Assembly: GCA_944326525.1 (NCBI GenBank)
Contig: CALVEG010000002.1
Coordinates: 62,001-126,000 of the forward strand
From: Candidatus Gastranaerophilales bacterium
GTDB taxonomy: Bacteria; Cyanobacteriota; Vampirovibrionia; Gastranaerophilales; Gastranaerophilaceae
DNA length: 64,000 nt
Direction: 5' to 3'
Shown: one piece after another, positions 1 through 8,627 of the stretch
Layout: every line of letters starts with the position of its first letter
Numbering within the stretch: the stretch's first letter is position 1
Notes under the pieces: generated by a model
Database searches by the model: none
The model's input: only the letters and a program-made list of their open reading frames with translations
Told to the model about the DNA's origin: nothing
Made by a program: the position numbers and the translations under genes

Positions 1-80
1 TCCTTAATCCTTTTTTATACTCTTGTATATATAAAGTATATACGATTTAAATAATTGCTTTTTTCTCGTGTTTTTGCTTC

Positions 81-98
81 ATAATTGTTTACAATTAT
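81..98. promoter_or_regulatory. Perfect 8-bp inverted repeat, possible operator
   Basis: ATAATTGT and ACAATTAT face each other across a 2-base spacer, a shape typical of a dimeric regulator site. It lies in non-coding AT-rich DNA about 110 bases upstream of the promoter at 209-237. A weaker inverted repeat (AGTGTA/TACACT) follows at 146-162. No regulator can be assigned, and AT-rich DNA throws up such palindromes by chance. Confidence 0.35.
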
Positions 99-208
99 TG
101 CATGCCCATTTTTTTGAGTTTATAACACTATGTTAAGTTTTGTAAAGTGTAAATTCTACACTATATTTGAATTTTAGCTTTTCTTTGAATTTAGATTAAA
201 ACATCTTG

Positions 209-237
209 TTGACATTTAAAATGTTCTGTGCAATAAT
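209..237 (+). promoter_or_regulatory. Sigma70-type promoter of a candidate small RNA
   Basis: A perfect -35 box TTGACA (209-214) and an AATAAT -10 box (232-237) are 17 bases apart, which is the ideal spacing. Transcription would start near 244. No reading frame of useful size follows before the terminator at 362-387. Confidence 0.6.
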
Positions 238-243
238 AAGGAC

Positions 244-387
244 ATAAGATTTAAGTGTAGTCGAAACACTAAATATAAATAGATTCATTAACCCCAAAAA
301 AAAACATATAAACTCCTAAATAATAAACACTAAAAGAGACCATTAGGATGCAGAAAACGACCCACTCAGTAATGAGTGGTTTTTTTT
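244..387 (+). ncRNA. Candidate small RNA of about 140 nt
   Basis: The stretch between the promoter at 209-237 and the intrinsic terminator at 362-387 holds no convincing coding sequence. It can form a short stem near 252-270 (AGTGT/ACACT) and another pairing CCTAA with TTAGG around 315-347, before the terminator hairpin. This is the usual layout of an independently transcribed small RNA. I do not recognise a family, and 6S, tmRNA, SRP and RNase P hallmarks are not seen. Bases 1-208 show no gene. Confidence 0.45.
362..387 (+). terminator. Rho-independent terminator
   Basis: A 7-bp stem CCACTCA/TGAGTGG with a GTAA loop is followed by eight T residues. The T-run is on the plus strand, so it ends plus-strand transcription that must begin within bases 1-360. 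It is not the terminator of rsmG, which is transcribed the other way. Confidence 0.8.
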
Positions 388-442
388 ATACCTTTAGCAT
401 TTTTATTAATTAGACGAAATTAAGGTTTTCCTTCTTTAACCG

Positions 443-1036
443 CTAAATTTTCTTGATTACAACCAAATTCCGCACGTAATTTTCTTCTAAGGGGAGTTTG
501 TATTCTATTAAATCTTCAACTTCCAATCTGCATTTGCGCAAAACTGGCGAAGCCTCTTGAATTTCATCCTCAGCCTTTAAGGATTTATATGCTACAAAAT
601 ATCCGCCACTTTTAAGCAGGGATGATGCATATTGAGCCAATACTTTCATTGAAGCTACTGCTCTTGACGTCACTAATTCATATTTATCCGTCAATTTCTC
701 CGCTCGTTCACATATTGTATGAAGATTTTTCAAATCCAGTACTGATTTAATATTATCAATTGCATTTAACTTTTTTCGTATACTATCAAGTGCATAAACC
801 TCTATTTCCGGATATGCTATGGCTATCGGAACCGACGGAAAACCACCACCTGTACCTATATCAAGAAGGCTTTTTCTTAATCCGTATTTCTCAAAAAAAT
901 TTTCTATTGCCAAACTGTCAAAAATATGCTTTTCCCACAAAAACTTTTCATCATTTTTAGAAATCAAGTTAACTTTTGCATTTTCAACAAGAAAAGCGTC
1001 CATATATTTACTAAAATCATTTTTGCTTAATTTCAT
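443..1036 (-). CDS. rsmG: 16S rRNA (guanine527-N7)-methyltransferase RsmG
   Basis: RsmG (GidB) methylates G527 of 16S rRNA using S-adenosylmethionine. The SAM-binding loop is visible as LDIGTGGGFPSV, followed by an acidic residue in YALDS that would bind the ribose, and the later TSRAVASM stretch typical of the family. The length of about 197 residues is normal. An upstream in-frame start at 1078 exists, but the GAAGG ribosome site sits 7 bases before the ATG at 1036, so the shorter protein is preferred. It overlaps the 3' end of the ATPase/TPR gene by about 20 bases and is probably translationally coupled to it. Confidence 0.92.
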   Translation of the reverse strand: MKLSKNDFSKYMDAFLVENAKVNLISKNDEKFLWEKHIFDSLAIENFFEKYGLRKSLLDIGTGGGFPSVPIAIAYPEIEVYALDSIRKKLNAIDNIKSVLDLKNLHTICERAEKLTDKYELVTSRAVASMKVLAQYASSLLKSGGYFVAYKSLKAEDEIQEASPVLRKCRLEVEDLIEYKLPLEENYVRNLVVIKKI

Positions 1037-3431
1037 CATCAAACCTTCTTTGGATTTCATCAAATTTACTTTCCCCAAGAATAGCCTTTACATCCTCTAT
1101 ACGCTTATTTATTTTGGCCATATTTTTATTGCCAATCTTGCCTTCGCCTATATATCGAGCAATAAAATATTTTTCCAAGGCTATTGAAGAATTCTTTAAA
1201 TACAAATTATAAAAGTCACCCAACGCCATTGAAGTCGAAACTTTATATAAAGGTTCCTTTAACTTTTCTGCCATTTCATAAGCTTTTTCATAATAAGATA
1301 ATGCTTTTTCAGGATTTTTTCTTCTTGTCAAAGATGCAAGCTTCATTGATGAATGATAAATTCCATTGTCATTTCCGCTTTTTTCATCCAACTCCAAACT
1401 GAGTTCATAGAATTTTTCGGCTGAATCTTTTGCATCAGATTCTTCATAAATTGCGGCCAGATTTGTATATGCACCTGACGCATAAGGGTTTTTATCTTCT
1501 GCCAATTCAACACAATTTTTGTAACACATAACAGCTTGCTTAACTTCTCCTGTTTCATCGCTTAATATCCCAAGTTTGTAATACAGTTCAGCAAGCAAAA
1601 CTTCATCTTCTGCATTTTCTACAAATTGAAGTGCCTTTTTTAAATAATCATAAGCAGTTTGAGGTTCTTCATCTGAAATATCTGCCAGCTTTATAAATGA
1701 TTTTATATATATTTCAACCGGCAAATTTTCTTCTGAAACCAATTCGGTCAAAACTTCTTTTGCTTTATCACGCTTAAACATTTGGTAATATACATTGGCA
1801 ATTAAAAGTTTTATATCTGTAGCTTTCAAAACATCAGAACTCGTTAGATATATTTTTAGTGCGTCTTCATAATATTTTAAAGAATTAAACCAATCCGAAA
1901 GTTTTTCATAAGCTGCACCTAGGCGAGTATAAACTATCGGTAAAAACTTTAAATAATTTTGATCATTTTTCATCATCAAAATTCGTTGATAAATCATTAC
2001 AACACGCTTAAAGTTAAACTTATTCTCCTGCTGACGCGCAAGATTTATAAGTTCCACAAGCGACATATTATTTTCTTTTTCTATTTGTTTAATTTGTTCA
2101 TCCGTAAAGGTTATAAATTCATTTATAGATTCTGCGATACCATTCATAATACTAGCTTCAGATTCTTCGCTTTCAAATATAAAGCTTATATTTTTAATAT
2201 CTTGTTTTTCATCCTGTTCAACCGGTGGAATTTCTTGCGGCTGGTCAATTCTCAATCCGTTTTCAATAATATATTTAGGTTTTACAACAGGTTTTTTAGG
2301 TAAAAACGTTGAATGAAATTCTATTTCAGAACGCATTGTTGCACGTGAAATCAACAAAGCTCTTTCCATAGGCTTCAACGGAAGCTGCGTATTATATAAA
2401 TCTACACAGCTTTTATGAATTTTTACCGCAACATTTACAGGAATTGAATTTTCCGCAATAACTTTATAATAGTCCTTTAGATAAATAGAATTTTCATCCA
2501 CAGACAAAATCAAGGTTTCTACAAAAATCTTAATTTTAAATTCGTCATAAAGTTGAAGCATTTTTAAAAGGTTTATATTTACAGGATGTCTTATTATTGT
2601 AAGAAACCTAAAAAGATGCCCGCTTACAGGATCAATCAGAGCAAGAGCTTCTCTTAAAATAAAATCATTGTAAGAAAGAAAACTTTTACTGTACCCGTCC
2701 AAAAACTCATACATACTTAACCCTCTAATCTGCATAATTTTCAGGGCAAGCGAAACATACAAAAAATATCCCCTTGTATGTTTGTATAATTCATCAGAAA
2801 CAGGTCCAATAGTCTTTATATCGTATAATTTAAGATATTTTTCAAAGATTGGTTTATCTAATGCTCCAACCATAATTTTTGTATAATCAAACTTCTTCTC
2901 AAAATCATTTAAATCAAAAGTTCTGCCAGCAATTATAACTTTAACCTTATCCGTATGAGAAAGATGCTTTAAAAAATCAATAATTTCAGTTTTATTATTT
3001 TTAAGCACTTGTTCAAACGAATCAATAATAACAACAATCGGCGCTGAAATAGATATAAAGTAGGAGTTTATTTTCTGGGCAAAATTATCAGAACGAATTT
3101 TGGGTTCTCTAATAATATTTTGTGCCTCCAAAACTTTAAATTTTTCAAAAAATGCTAGAAGTAAATCTTCCAAGTTAGTAGTTTCGTAACAATTATATTT
3201 TAAAACAATGGTTTCTTGCTTCAAAAAAGTTGCGAAATAATCAATAATTGAAGACTTGCCTGTTCCCATAAATCCGCTTACAAGAAGCAGAAATTTGTCA
3301 TACATAAAGAACTCATGCATTTTTAAAAACTGGTTGTTATTATTTTCAGCCAGAATATGGGTAACAGGATCAACATCTGTTTTCAAAAATGTTTTTCTGT
3401 CTGTTATATCATCTATAAATTTGTATTTCAT
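1017..3431 (-). CDS. P-loop ATPase with C-terminal TPR repeats (STAND-like)
   Basis: This 804-residue protein has an N-terminal ATPase with a clear Walker A (GFMGTGKSS, residues 53-61), a Walker B-like strand ending in IIDSFEQ (about 135-141) and a downstream IIAGR strand resembling the sensor of AAA/STAND ATPases. The C-terminal half (about 440-790) is a run of TPR-like helix pairs. A charged linker around 390-440 joins them. P-loop plus TPR is the plan of STAND regulators, but I see no DNA-binding or effector domain at either end. There is no signal peptide, so it is cytosolic. It is cotranscribed with rsmG. The actual function is unknown. Confidence 0.75.
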   Translation of the reverse strand: MKYKFIDDITDRKTFLKTDVDPVTHILAENNNNQFLKMHEFFMYDKFLLLVSGFMGTGKSSIIDYFATFLKQETIVLKYNCYETTNLEDLLLAFFEKFKVLEAQNIIREPKIRSDNFAQKINSYFISISAPIVVIIDSFEQVLKNNKTEIIDFLKHLSHTDKVKVIIAGRTFDLNDFEKKFDYTKIMVGALDKPIFEKYLKLYDIKTIGPVSDELYKHTRGYFLYVSLALKIMQIRGLSMYEFLDGYSKSFLSYNDFILREALALIDPVSGHLFRFLTIIRHPVNINLLKMLQLYDEFKIKIFVETLILSVDENSIYLKDYYKVIAENSIPVNVAVKIHKSCVDLYNTQLPLKPMERALLISRATMRSEIEFHSTFLPKKPVVKPKYIIENGLRIDQPQEIPPVEQDEKQDIKNISFIFESEESEASIMNGIAESINEFITFTDEQIKQIEKENNMSLVELINLARQQENKFNFKRVVMIYQRILMMKNDQNYLKFLPIVYTRLGAAYEKLSDWFNSLKYYEDALKIYLTSSDVLKATDIKLLIANVYYQMFKRDKAKEVLTELVSEENLPVEIYIKSFIKLADISDEEPQTAYDYLKKALQFVENAEDEVLLAELYYKLGILSDETGEVKQAVMCYKNCVELAEDKNPYASGAYTNLAAIYEESDAKDSAEKFYELSLELDEKSGNDNGIYHSSMKLASLTRRKNPEKALSYYEKAYEMAEKLKEPLYKVSTSMALGDFYNLYLKNSSIALEKYFIARYIGEGKIGNKNMAKINKRIEDVKAILGESKFDEIQRRFDDEIKQK

Positions 3432-3481
3432 ATAATAATATTAAATTATATCGGGATTTTTTGCAAATTTATTTTACGGAA

Positions 3482-3509
3482 TTGCACAAAATATTTTTTA
3501 TAGTACAAT
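3482..3509 (+). promoter_or_regulatory. Candidate promoter of the envelope cluster
   Basis: TTGCAC (3482-3487) and TACAAT (3504-3509) are spaced 16 bases apart. They lie just upstream of the small membrane protein at 3535 and the M23 hydrolase gene, and diverge from the ATPase/TPR gene. Confidence 0.45.
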
Positions 3510-3534
3510 GTAATCAAGAACTTAGGGGAAGAAT

Positions 3535-3639
3535 ATGGAATTTTTCAGGAAACACCAGAAAATAATAATCGGAGTTATAGCAGTAACCTTTATCGCTTGG
3601 ACAGTTGGTTTAATGATGCTGCCTCTGTTATTCAAATAG
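3535..3639 (+). CDS. 34-residue single-pass membrane protein
   Basis: An ATG with a strong AGGGGA ribosome site five bases upstream opens a 34-codon frame. The product starts MEFFRKHQKIII, then has one hydrophobic helix (about residues 9-33) and ends in LLFK. It is separated by only 8 bases from the M23 hydrolase start, so the two are probably cotranscribed. The N-terminus resembles the membrane anchor of PpiD/SurA-like periplasmic chaperones, but no such domain follows. It could be a stand-alone small membrane protein or a translated leader. It is too short for homology to decide. Confidence 0.55.
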   Translation: MEFFRKHQKIIIGVIAVTFIAWTVGLMMLPLLFK

Positions 3640-3647
3640 GGAAATAA

Positions 3648-4772
3648 ATGAATTTAAATAAAACAATAAAAAATTTATTTATAGCTTTATTGGCTGTGTT
3701 AATTTGTCTTATAACAGTAACACCCCAGATTTCTTATGCAACAACTTTAGATCAAAAAAAGAAGCAAACGAGAGAAAAGATTAAGCGAATACAGCTTTTG
3801 GAAGGGTTGGAAAAGAACAAGTTATACAAAAACCAGCAGAAATTAGAAACTACCCATTCCAATTTAGCATCTACCCAAGCTCAGTATAACGAGATTGAAA
3901 ACCGCTTAGCGATAATGCAAATAGAGCTGTCAAAAGCGCAAACAGATTTTAATAACGTAGATGCACAGTTAAAAAATAGAATCAGACAAGTATTTAAGAA
4001 CCAAAGACTTGGGATGTTTGAGCTTATTTTATCAGCCAAAGATTTAAATGCACTTTTAGATGTTGTTTATTTTGAGAGAATAATAATCAAGCGTGATTAT
4101 AACAAAATGGTTGAGCTTAAAAACAAATCTATAAAACTTGCAAAAATGAAAAAAGATATTGAAGTTCAAAAGCAAGCATTAGCCTCAACAATTAACGAAA
4201 TGAACTATCAACAGCAATCCATAAAACGTGCAATTGCACAAAATCAAAGCATGATAAACAAGCTTAAAACAGATAAAGCTTATTATCAAAGAGCCGAACG
4301 AGAACTTGAAAGACAATCTGAAAATCTTCAAAAGATGATAAGCAAAGGTTATAACAACTCTACGGTAAAGATAAGTTCTGCAGGTTTTATGAAACCAATA
4401 GCCGGCAGAATAACCTCTCCGTTTGGCTGGAGAACACACCCAATATTCAACAGCAAAACCTTCCATTCAGGGGTTGATATAGGGGGCCCGAATTACGGAA
4501 GCATAAGAGCTTCTAACAGCGGAAAAGTAATCTATTCAGGCTGGTATGGCGGATATGGAAAAGTTGTAATAATCGATCACGGTATTGTGAATGGACATCC
4601 TATGACAACCTTATATGCACATATGTCCACAATCAAAGTTAACAATGGGCAATCAGTACAGAAAGGTCAAGTTATAGGGCTGGAAGGTACAACCGGCTAT
4701 TCTACAGGTCCGCACTGCCACTTTGAAGTCAGAATTAACGGAAAACCGAATAATCCGTTGAATTATATATAA
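3648..4772 (+). CDS. Murein hydrolase activator-like M23 peptidase with coiled coil
   Basis: The 374-residue product has an N-terminal signal peptide (hydrophobic core about 9-27, cleavage near SYA), a long coiled coil (about 33-225) and a C-terminal LytM/M23 domain (about 250-374). The zinc ligands of active M23 enzymes are present: the H...D pair in FHSGVD and the HCH triplet in GPHCHFE. This is the EnvC/NlpD plan, in which the coiled coil docks on the division machinery. Here the intact zinc site suggests it can itself cut peptide cross-links in peptidoglycan. It would act in the periplasm. It is first in a run of envelope genes continuing into the LptD-like gene. Confidence 0.88.
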   Translation: MNLNKTIKNLFIALLAVLICLITVTPQISYATTLDQKKKQTREKIKRIQLLEGLEKNKLYKNQQKLETTHSNLASTQAQYNEIENRLAIMQIELSKAQTDFNNVDAQLKNRIRQVFKNQRLGMFELILSAKDLNALLDVVYFERIIIKRDYNKMVELKNKSIKLAKMKKDIEVQKQALASTINEMNYQQQSIKRAIAQNQSMINKLKTDKAYYQRAERELERQSENLQKMISKGYNNSTVKISSAGFMKPIAGRITSPFGWRTHPIFNSKTFHSGVDIGGPNYGSIRASNSGKVIYSGWYGGYGKVVIIDHGIVNGHPMTTLYAHMSTIKVNNGQSVQKGQVIGLEGTTGYSTGPHCHFEVRINGKPNNPLNYI

Positions 4773-4794
4773 ATAAGAAAAGGGATACCTTATT

Positions 4795-7146
4795 TTGAAG
4801 AAAAAATTACTTACAATTCTAATATCATTAATGATTCCGAATATGGCAATGGCATATGGAGACATCTACACAGATCCAGCTGTTGAACAAACTCCGGAAC
4901 AAAAAGAACTCGAAAGTCTTCAACATTTCTTTTTTGAGACACCCATAAATTATGTAGATGTAAATAAAAAGCCTACATTTCAAGATTTTAACCCCGGTCT
5001 TGCAGAGTTTGGCAACGAGACGATCAATGGTCGAGGAATGCCTTTATTTAAACAGGTTCGTATAAGGGTACAAAACTATTATCGAACTAAAGCTCACGAA
5101 GAAATGCTTGAACAAAAACGTCTTGAAGAAGAATTTTTAAAGAAATTGGAAGAAGAAAATTACACAAGCGAAGATGTATTAGAGGAAATGCAGGCAGAAA
5201 ATCTTCAAAATTTTCTTGACCAAATGGATAAAGAGAAAAAAATAAATAACAAACAAAAGAAGAAAAAGTTATCAATATTTAAAAAGAGTTCACCCCAAAA
5301 AGAAAAAGAAGAAGCAACAGAACAGGATAAAACTTTGGAAGAAACTGACAAATCAGTAAACACCCCCGAAGTTCAGCCTGATGAAAATACCGCAAAAATA
5401 AAAGGCGGAGTAAAACAAGTAGAAGCAGAACGAGAAGCCGTACTTGATTGTGAAATAGTAAATTACTTAGATGAAGAAGTGGAAGCCTTGGGAAGACCGG
5501 TTCTAACCTTTCCGACCCAAGGTGTAAGAATAGTTGCAGACCGAATAACATATAATACCTCAACAAATATTATAAAAGCATTTGACAATGTTGAAGTAAC
5601 CAAAGACGGACATATAATGTATGGCGACTTTTTCCAGATTAATATAAACGAAGAAAGTGCACTTATTACAAATTTAAAAGCCGAAGAAATGCACATGACG
5701 GTATACGCCGAAAAAGCAAACGCTTCAGACGATTTGATAGTATTAGAAAAGGGTAAAATAGCTTCAGAACGATCATATATTTTAAGATTACAAACAAGAC
5801 ATTTAAGAATACGCACAGATCAAATGATAATTCCCGAAGCAGCGCAATCACATTTTGAAGACATAGTTGGTCACACAAAAATAAAGGTCGTTGCCAAAAA
5901 CATAAAAATCAACGCAAAAGACAATCATGAAACAATTACCGTAAAAGATGGGAACGTCCAATTTGGCGATTCAAAAGCGTTTAATTTTAAAAGTTTTACC
6001 GCACATACGAATAAAGAACACAATTTTGTAGAAACGAACCTCCCAGAATTTGGTAGCCGTTCAAAAATCGGTATGTTTTTAGGGCCTGGATTTGTATTTG
6101 ATACACCATTTGGCTCAACCCTTAAGGTCATGCCGTTGTTAAACTACAAAGACGAATTTGGCTACGGTGGAGGTTTAAGGTATACAAGCGCAACAAACAG
6201 AACCGATATGATGTATGGAAGCGCAAAAGACATTTTTGTATTACGAGGCAAACAATCATTAGATGATCATTTCATGTTGCAGTACGGCATCAACTCATAC
6301 CTAAGCGATTGGTGGATGGGTAGCAGATTTGCGAAGCACTTAGTAGAAGCAGTTTATATGGATGGCATAAGATATCCCAATTTTTTAGGCAAAGGCAAGC
6401 ATCTTACATTTAAACAAAGAGGAACCTTTGGTTATATGAAAGATAGCAATTTGAATAACCACGGAGAAAAAATTGCATCCAACCAAATTGGTACAACACG
6501 TTTAAAATACATGGCGCAAATATCGCAATCCTTATACTCTTATCATAACAATGAAAAACGACTTCATTTAGATACTGGATTTATGATGCAAGGTGGAGCC
6601 GCATTATATGGAACAGGGGACACTCAATTTGTAGGAAGAGTAGGTCCATATCTTCATACGCAATACAAATATTGGATGCAAGATATCGGATATTTTCAAT
6701 CTGCCTTTGATGATAATACCCCAATTCCGAGATTTGACGCGTTCAGATACGGCAGATCAAGTGTATATCTAAGAGAAGCCTTAAGAATCAACAAATATTT
6801 AATGGTAGCTTACGGTGCAACAGTAAATTTATCAGGAGACTCTCCAACACGTAATAATTTACAAGAAAATGCTTTTATAATATCCGTAGGACCTGATGAT
6901 TTTAAAATAAATTTCGGATATGATTTTTACAGAGAACAGACATATTTTTCAATAAACTTGGCACTTGATACAAAAGGTTCATCCGTTGAATATGACAGAA
7001 TGGAAATCAGACATCCGGAAAACTTGAGTAAATCGCCCAAATATGTAGAACCGGTGGTATTTCCAGAAGACAGACCTCAGAAACCTGTAAAACGCAATTT
7101 TGCACAGGTAATAAATATAGAAGATCCTAATAGAGAACAAATATAG
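4795..7146 (+). CDS. OstA/LptD-like outer-membrane protein
   Basis: This 783-residue protein begins at a TTG codon with AGGGAT 8 bases upstream and has a signal peptide ending near AMA. A charged, Lys/Glu-rich stretch (about 95-215) precedes an OstA-type domain (about 225-420), recognisable from repeated short strands such as VRIVADRITYN and AFDNVEV. The rest is rich in alternating aromatic and polar residues, as in a beta-barrel. LptD inserts lipopolysaccharide into the outer leaflet, and lpxI and lpxB lie just downstream, which supports that role. The barrel part is not closely like the enterobacterial protein, so it could instead be a general OstA-domain protein. Confidence 0.65.
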   Translation: MKKKLLTILISLMIPNMAMAYGDIYTDPAVEQTPEQKELESLQHFFFETPINYVDVNKKPTFQDFNPGLAEFGNETINGRGMPLFKQVRIRVQNYYRTKAHEEMLEQKRLEEEFLKKLEEENYTSEDVLEEMQAENLQNFLDQMDKEKKINNKQKKKKLSIFKKSSPQKEKEEATEQDKTLEETDKSVNTPEVQPDENTAKIKGGVKQVEAEREAVLDCEIVNYLDEEVEALGRPVLTFPTQGVRIVADRITYNTSTNIIKAFDNVEVTKDGHIMYGDFFQININEESALITNLKAEEMHMTVYAEKANASDDLIVLEKGKIASERSYILRLQTRHLRIRTDQMIIPEAAQSHFEDIVGHTKIKVVAKNIKINAKDNHETITVKDGNVQFGDSKAFNFKSFTAHTNKEHNFVETNLPEFGSRSKIGMFLGPGFVFDTPFGSTLKVMPLLNYKDEFGYGGGLRYTSATNRTDMMYGSAKDIFVLRGKQSLDDHFMLQYGINSYLSDWWMGSRFAKHLVEAVYMDGIRYPNFLGKGKHLTFKQRGTFGYMKDSNLNNHGEKIASNQIGTTRLKYMAQISQSLYSYHNNEKRLHLDTGFMMQGGAALYGTGDTQFVGRVGPYLHTQYKYWMQDIGYFQSAFDDNTPIPRFDAFRYGRSSVYLREALRINKYLMVAYGATVNLSGDSPTRNNLQENAFIISVGPDDFKINFGYDFYREQTYFSINLALDTKGSSVEYDRMEIRHPENLSKSPKYVEPVVFPEDRPQKPVKRNFAQVINIEDPNREQI

Positions 7147-7148
7147 AT

Positions 7149-7805
7149 ATGGAATTAAACGAATTAAAAGAAGAACTGAAAAGATACGGTAACCTTGCGG
7201 GGCAAAAGAACATGACCCCGGGCATATCCGGTAATATGTCAGCAAGATATGGTGACAAAATTATTATCACGACATCTGGTTCTGCAAACGCCTACTTAGA
7301 TGATGATGAGCTTGTTTTAATTGATTTTGCAGGGAACTTAATTGAAGGAAGCCAAAAGCCCTCAAGTGAAAAAATGCTTCATGTTGAATATTACAAGCAA
7401 AGGCCGGAGATAAATTGCATTTTACATATGCACTCTCCATATTTAAGCACCTTTGCGGCATGTAAAAAAGCATTAGATGCACCAATCATGCCTGAAAACA
7501 TTTTTTATTTTGGAGAAATTCCGCTTGCAGAATACGGTTTGCCATCGTCACACGATCTTGTAATTAAGACAGCAAAATATTTTAAAGATTACAATGTAAT
7601 TTTAATGGCAAATCACGGGATGATTTCAGCAGGAAAAACAATCAAAGAAGCATATTTAAACCTTGAACTTGCAGAAAGCTACGCCCAAGTAGTTCTACAA
7701 ACGGAACTTCTTGGTGGACCATTCCACTTAACCAAAAAAGAAGTTGAAGAAATTTATGCATTAAAAAACGGTTGTGGTAAAATTTCAGTAAAAGAGGAAA
7801 AATAA
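7149..7805 (+). CDS. Class II aldolase/adducin family protein (FucA/AraD-like)
   Basis: The 218-residue length and motifs match zinc-dependent sugar-phosphate aldolases and epimerases such as L-fuculose-1-phosphate aldolase. Visible signatures are GNMSAR and TTSGSANAY for phosphate binding, a glutamate in SSEKMLH, the zinc pair HMHSP (about residues 94-96), and the third histidine in ANHGM. The gene starts 2 bases after the LptD-like gene and abuts lpxI, so all three are likely one transcript. The substrate cannot be told from sequence. Its place among lipopolysaccharide genes hints at a sugar-phosphate precursor, but that is inference. Confidence 0.85.
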   Translation: MELNELKEELKRYGNLAGQKNMTPGISGNMSARYGDKIIITTSGSANAYLDDDELVLIDFAGNLIEGSQKPSSEKMLHVEYYKQRPEINCILHMHSPYLSTFAACKKALDAPIMPENIFYFGEIPLAEYGLPSSHDLVIKTAKYFKDYNVILMANHGMISAGKTIKEAYLNLELAESYAQVVLQTELLGGPFHLTKKEVEEIYALKNGCGKISVKEEK

Positions 7806-8627
7806 ATGTCATTAATGTTGGAAAACAAACAAGGATTAATAGCCGGCGACGGGATTTTACCTGTCAAGATGGCGCAGTATGCAAAAGAGAACGGATTTGA
7901 AGTAGTATGTATTTCTTTAGCGAAAGACAACAGGGCAAAATTAAAAAAATATTGTTCAAAAGTATATGAATGTCACCCCGGCGAAATAAACAAAATTGAG
8001 AAAATATTAAAAGAAGAAGAAATAAAACAGGCAACATTTTTAGGCAAAGTTCATAAACGCGTTCTTTTGCAGTTGCACAAATTTGATTCAAGAGCGATAG
8101 AACTTTTAAAGACAATAAAAAGATTAAATGATGATGAAGTAATGCTTCTAATCGTAAAGGAATTTGAAAAAGCAGGTATAACAGTACTTGACCAGACGAT
8201 ATTCATTAAGAACTTAATGATACCGGCAGGAGTATTGGGCAAAAACAAACCTACAGAAGAACAATTACAAGATGTAAACTACGGTTTTTGGCTTGCAAAA
8301 GAGATGGGTAAAATTGACGTAGGTCAATCAGTAATCATCAAAGACAAGATGGCAATGGCAGTAGAAGCAATTGAAGGCACTGATATGTGCATAAAAAGAG
8401 GTTCAAAACTAGCCAAAAGCGGAGCTGTTGTAGTAAAAGTTGCAAAACCGAAACAAGACAAGCGTTTTGACATTCCTGCAGTAGGTTTAAGAACATTAAA
8501 AACAATGAAACGATATAAAGCCTCTCTTCTTGCCGTAGAAGCAAATGAAACAATCATTGTAAATCAAGAAGAAGTCATAAAATTTGCGGATGACAATAAT
8601 ATCGTATTGATGGCAGTAAATTCATGA
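7806..8627 (+). CDS. lpxI: UDP-2,3-diacylglucosamine diphosphatase LpxI
   Basis: LpxI hydrolyses UDP-2,3-diacylglucosamine to 2,3-diacylglucosamine 1-phosphate (lipid X) and UMP, the fourth step of lipid A synthesis. The 273-residue protein shows family signatures: LIAGDGILPV at the N-terminus, LGKVHKR, the VGQSVIIKD strand, EGTD, and the lysine-rich KVAKPKQDKRFD with PAVGLRT. LpxI replaces the unrelated LpxH in many bacteria. The start codon directly follows the aldolase stop, with GAGG upstream. The last bases overlap lpxB in an ATGA arrangement, so product and substrate enzymes are coupled. Confidence 0.93.
   Translation: MSLMLENKQGLIAGDGILPVKMAQYAKENGFEVVCISLAKDNRAKLKKYCSKVYECHPGEINKIEKILKEEEIKQATFLGKVHKRVLLQLHKFDSRAIELLKTIKRLNDDEVMLLIVKEFEKAGITVLDQTIFIKNLMIPAGVLGKNKPTEEQLQDVNYGFWLAKEMGKIDVGQSVIIKDKMAMAVEAIEGTDMCIKRGSKLAKSGAVVVKVAKPKQDKRFDIPAVGLRTLKTMKRYKASLLAVEANETIIVNQEEVIKFADDNNIVLMAVNS

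Noticed and set aside
244-387. The non-coding transcript as a tracrRNA or tmRNA
   Set aside because: No Cas gene, repeat array or anti-repeat is seen, and there is no tRNA-like domain or tag frame.
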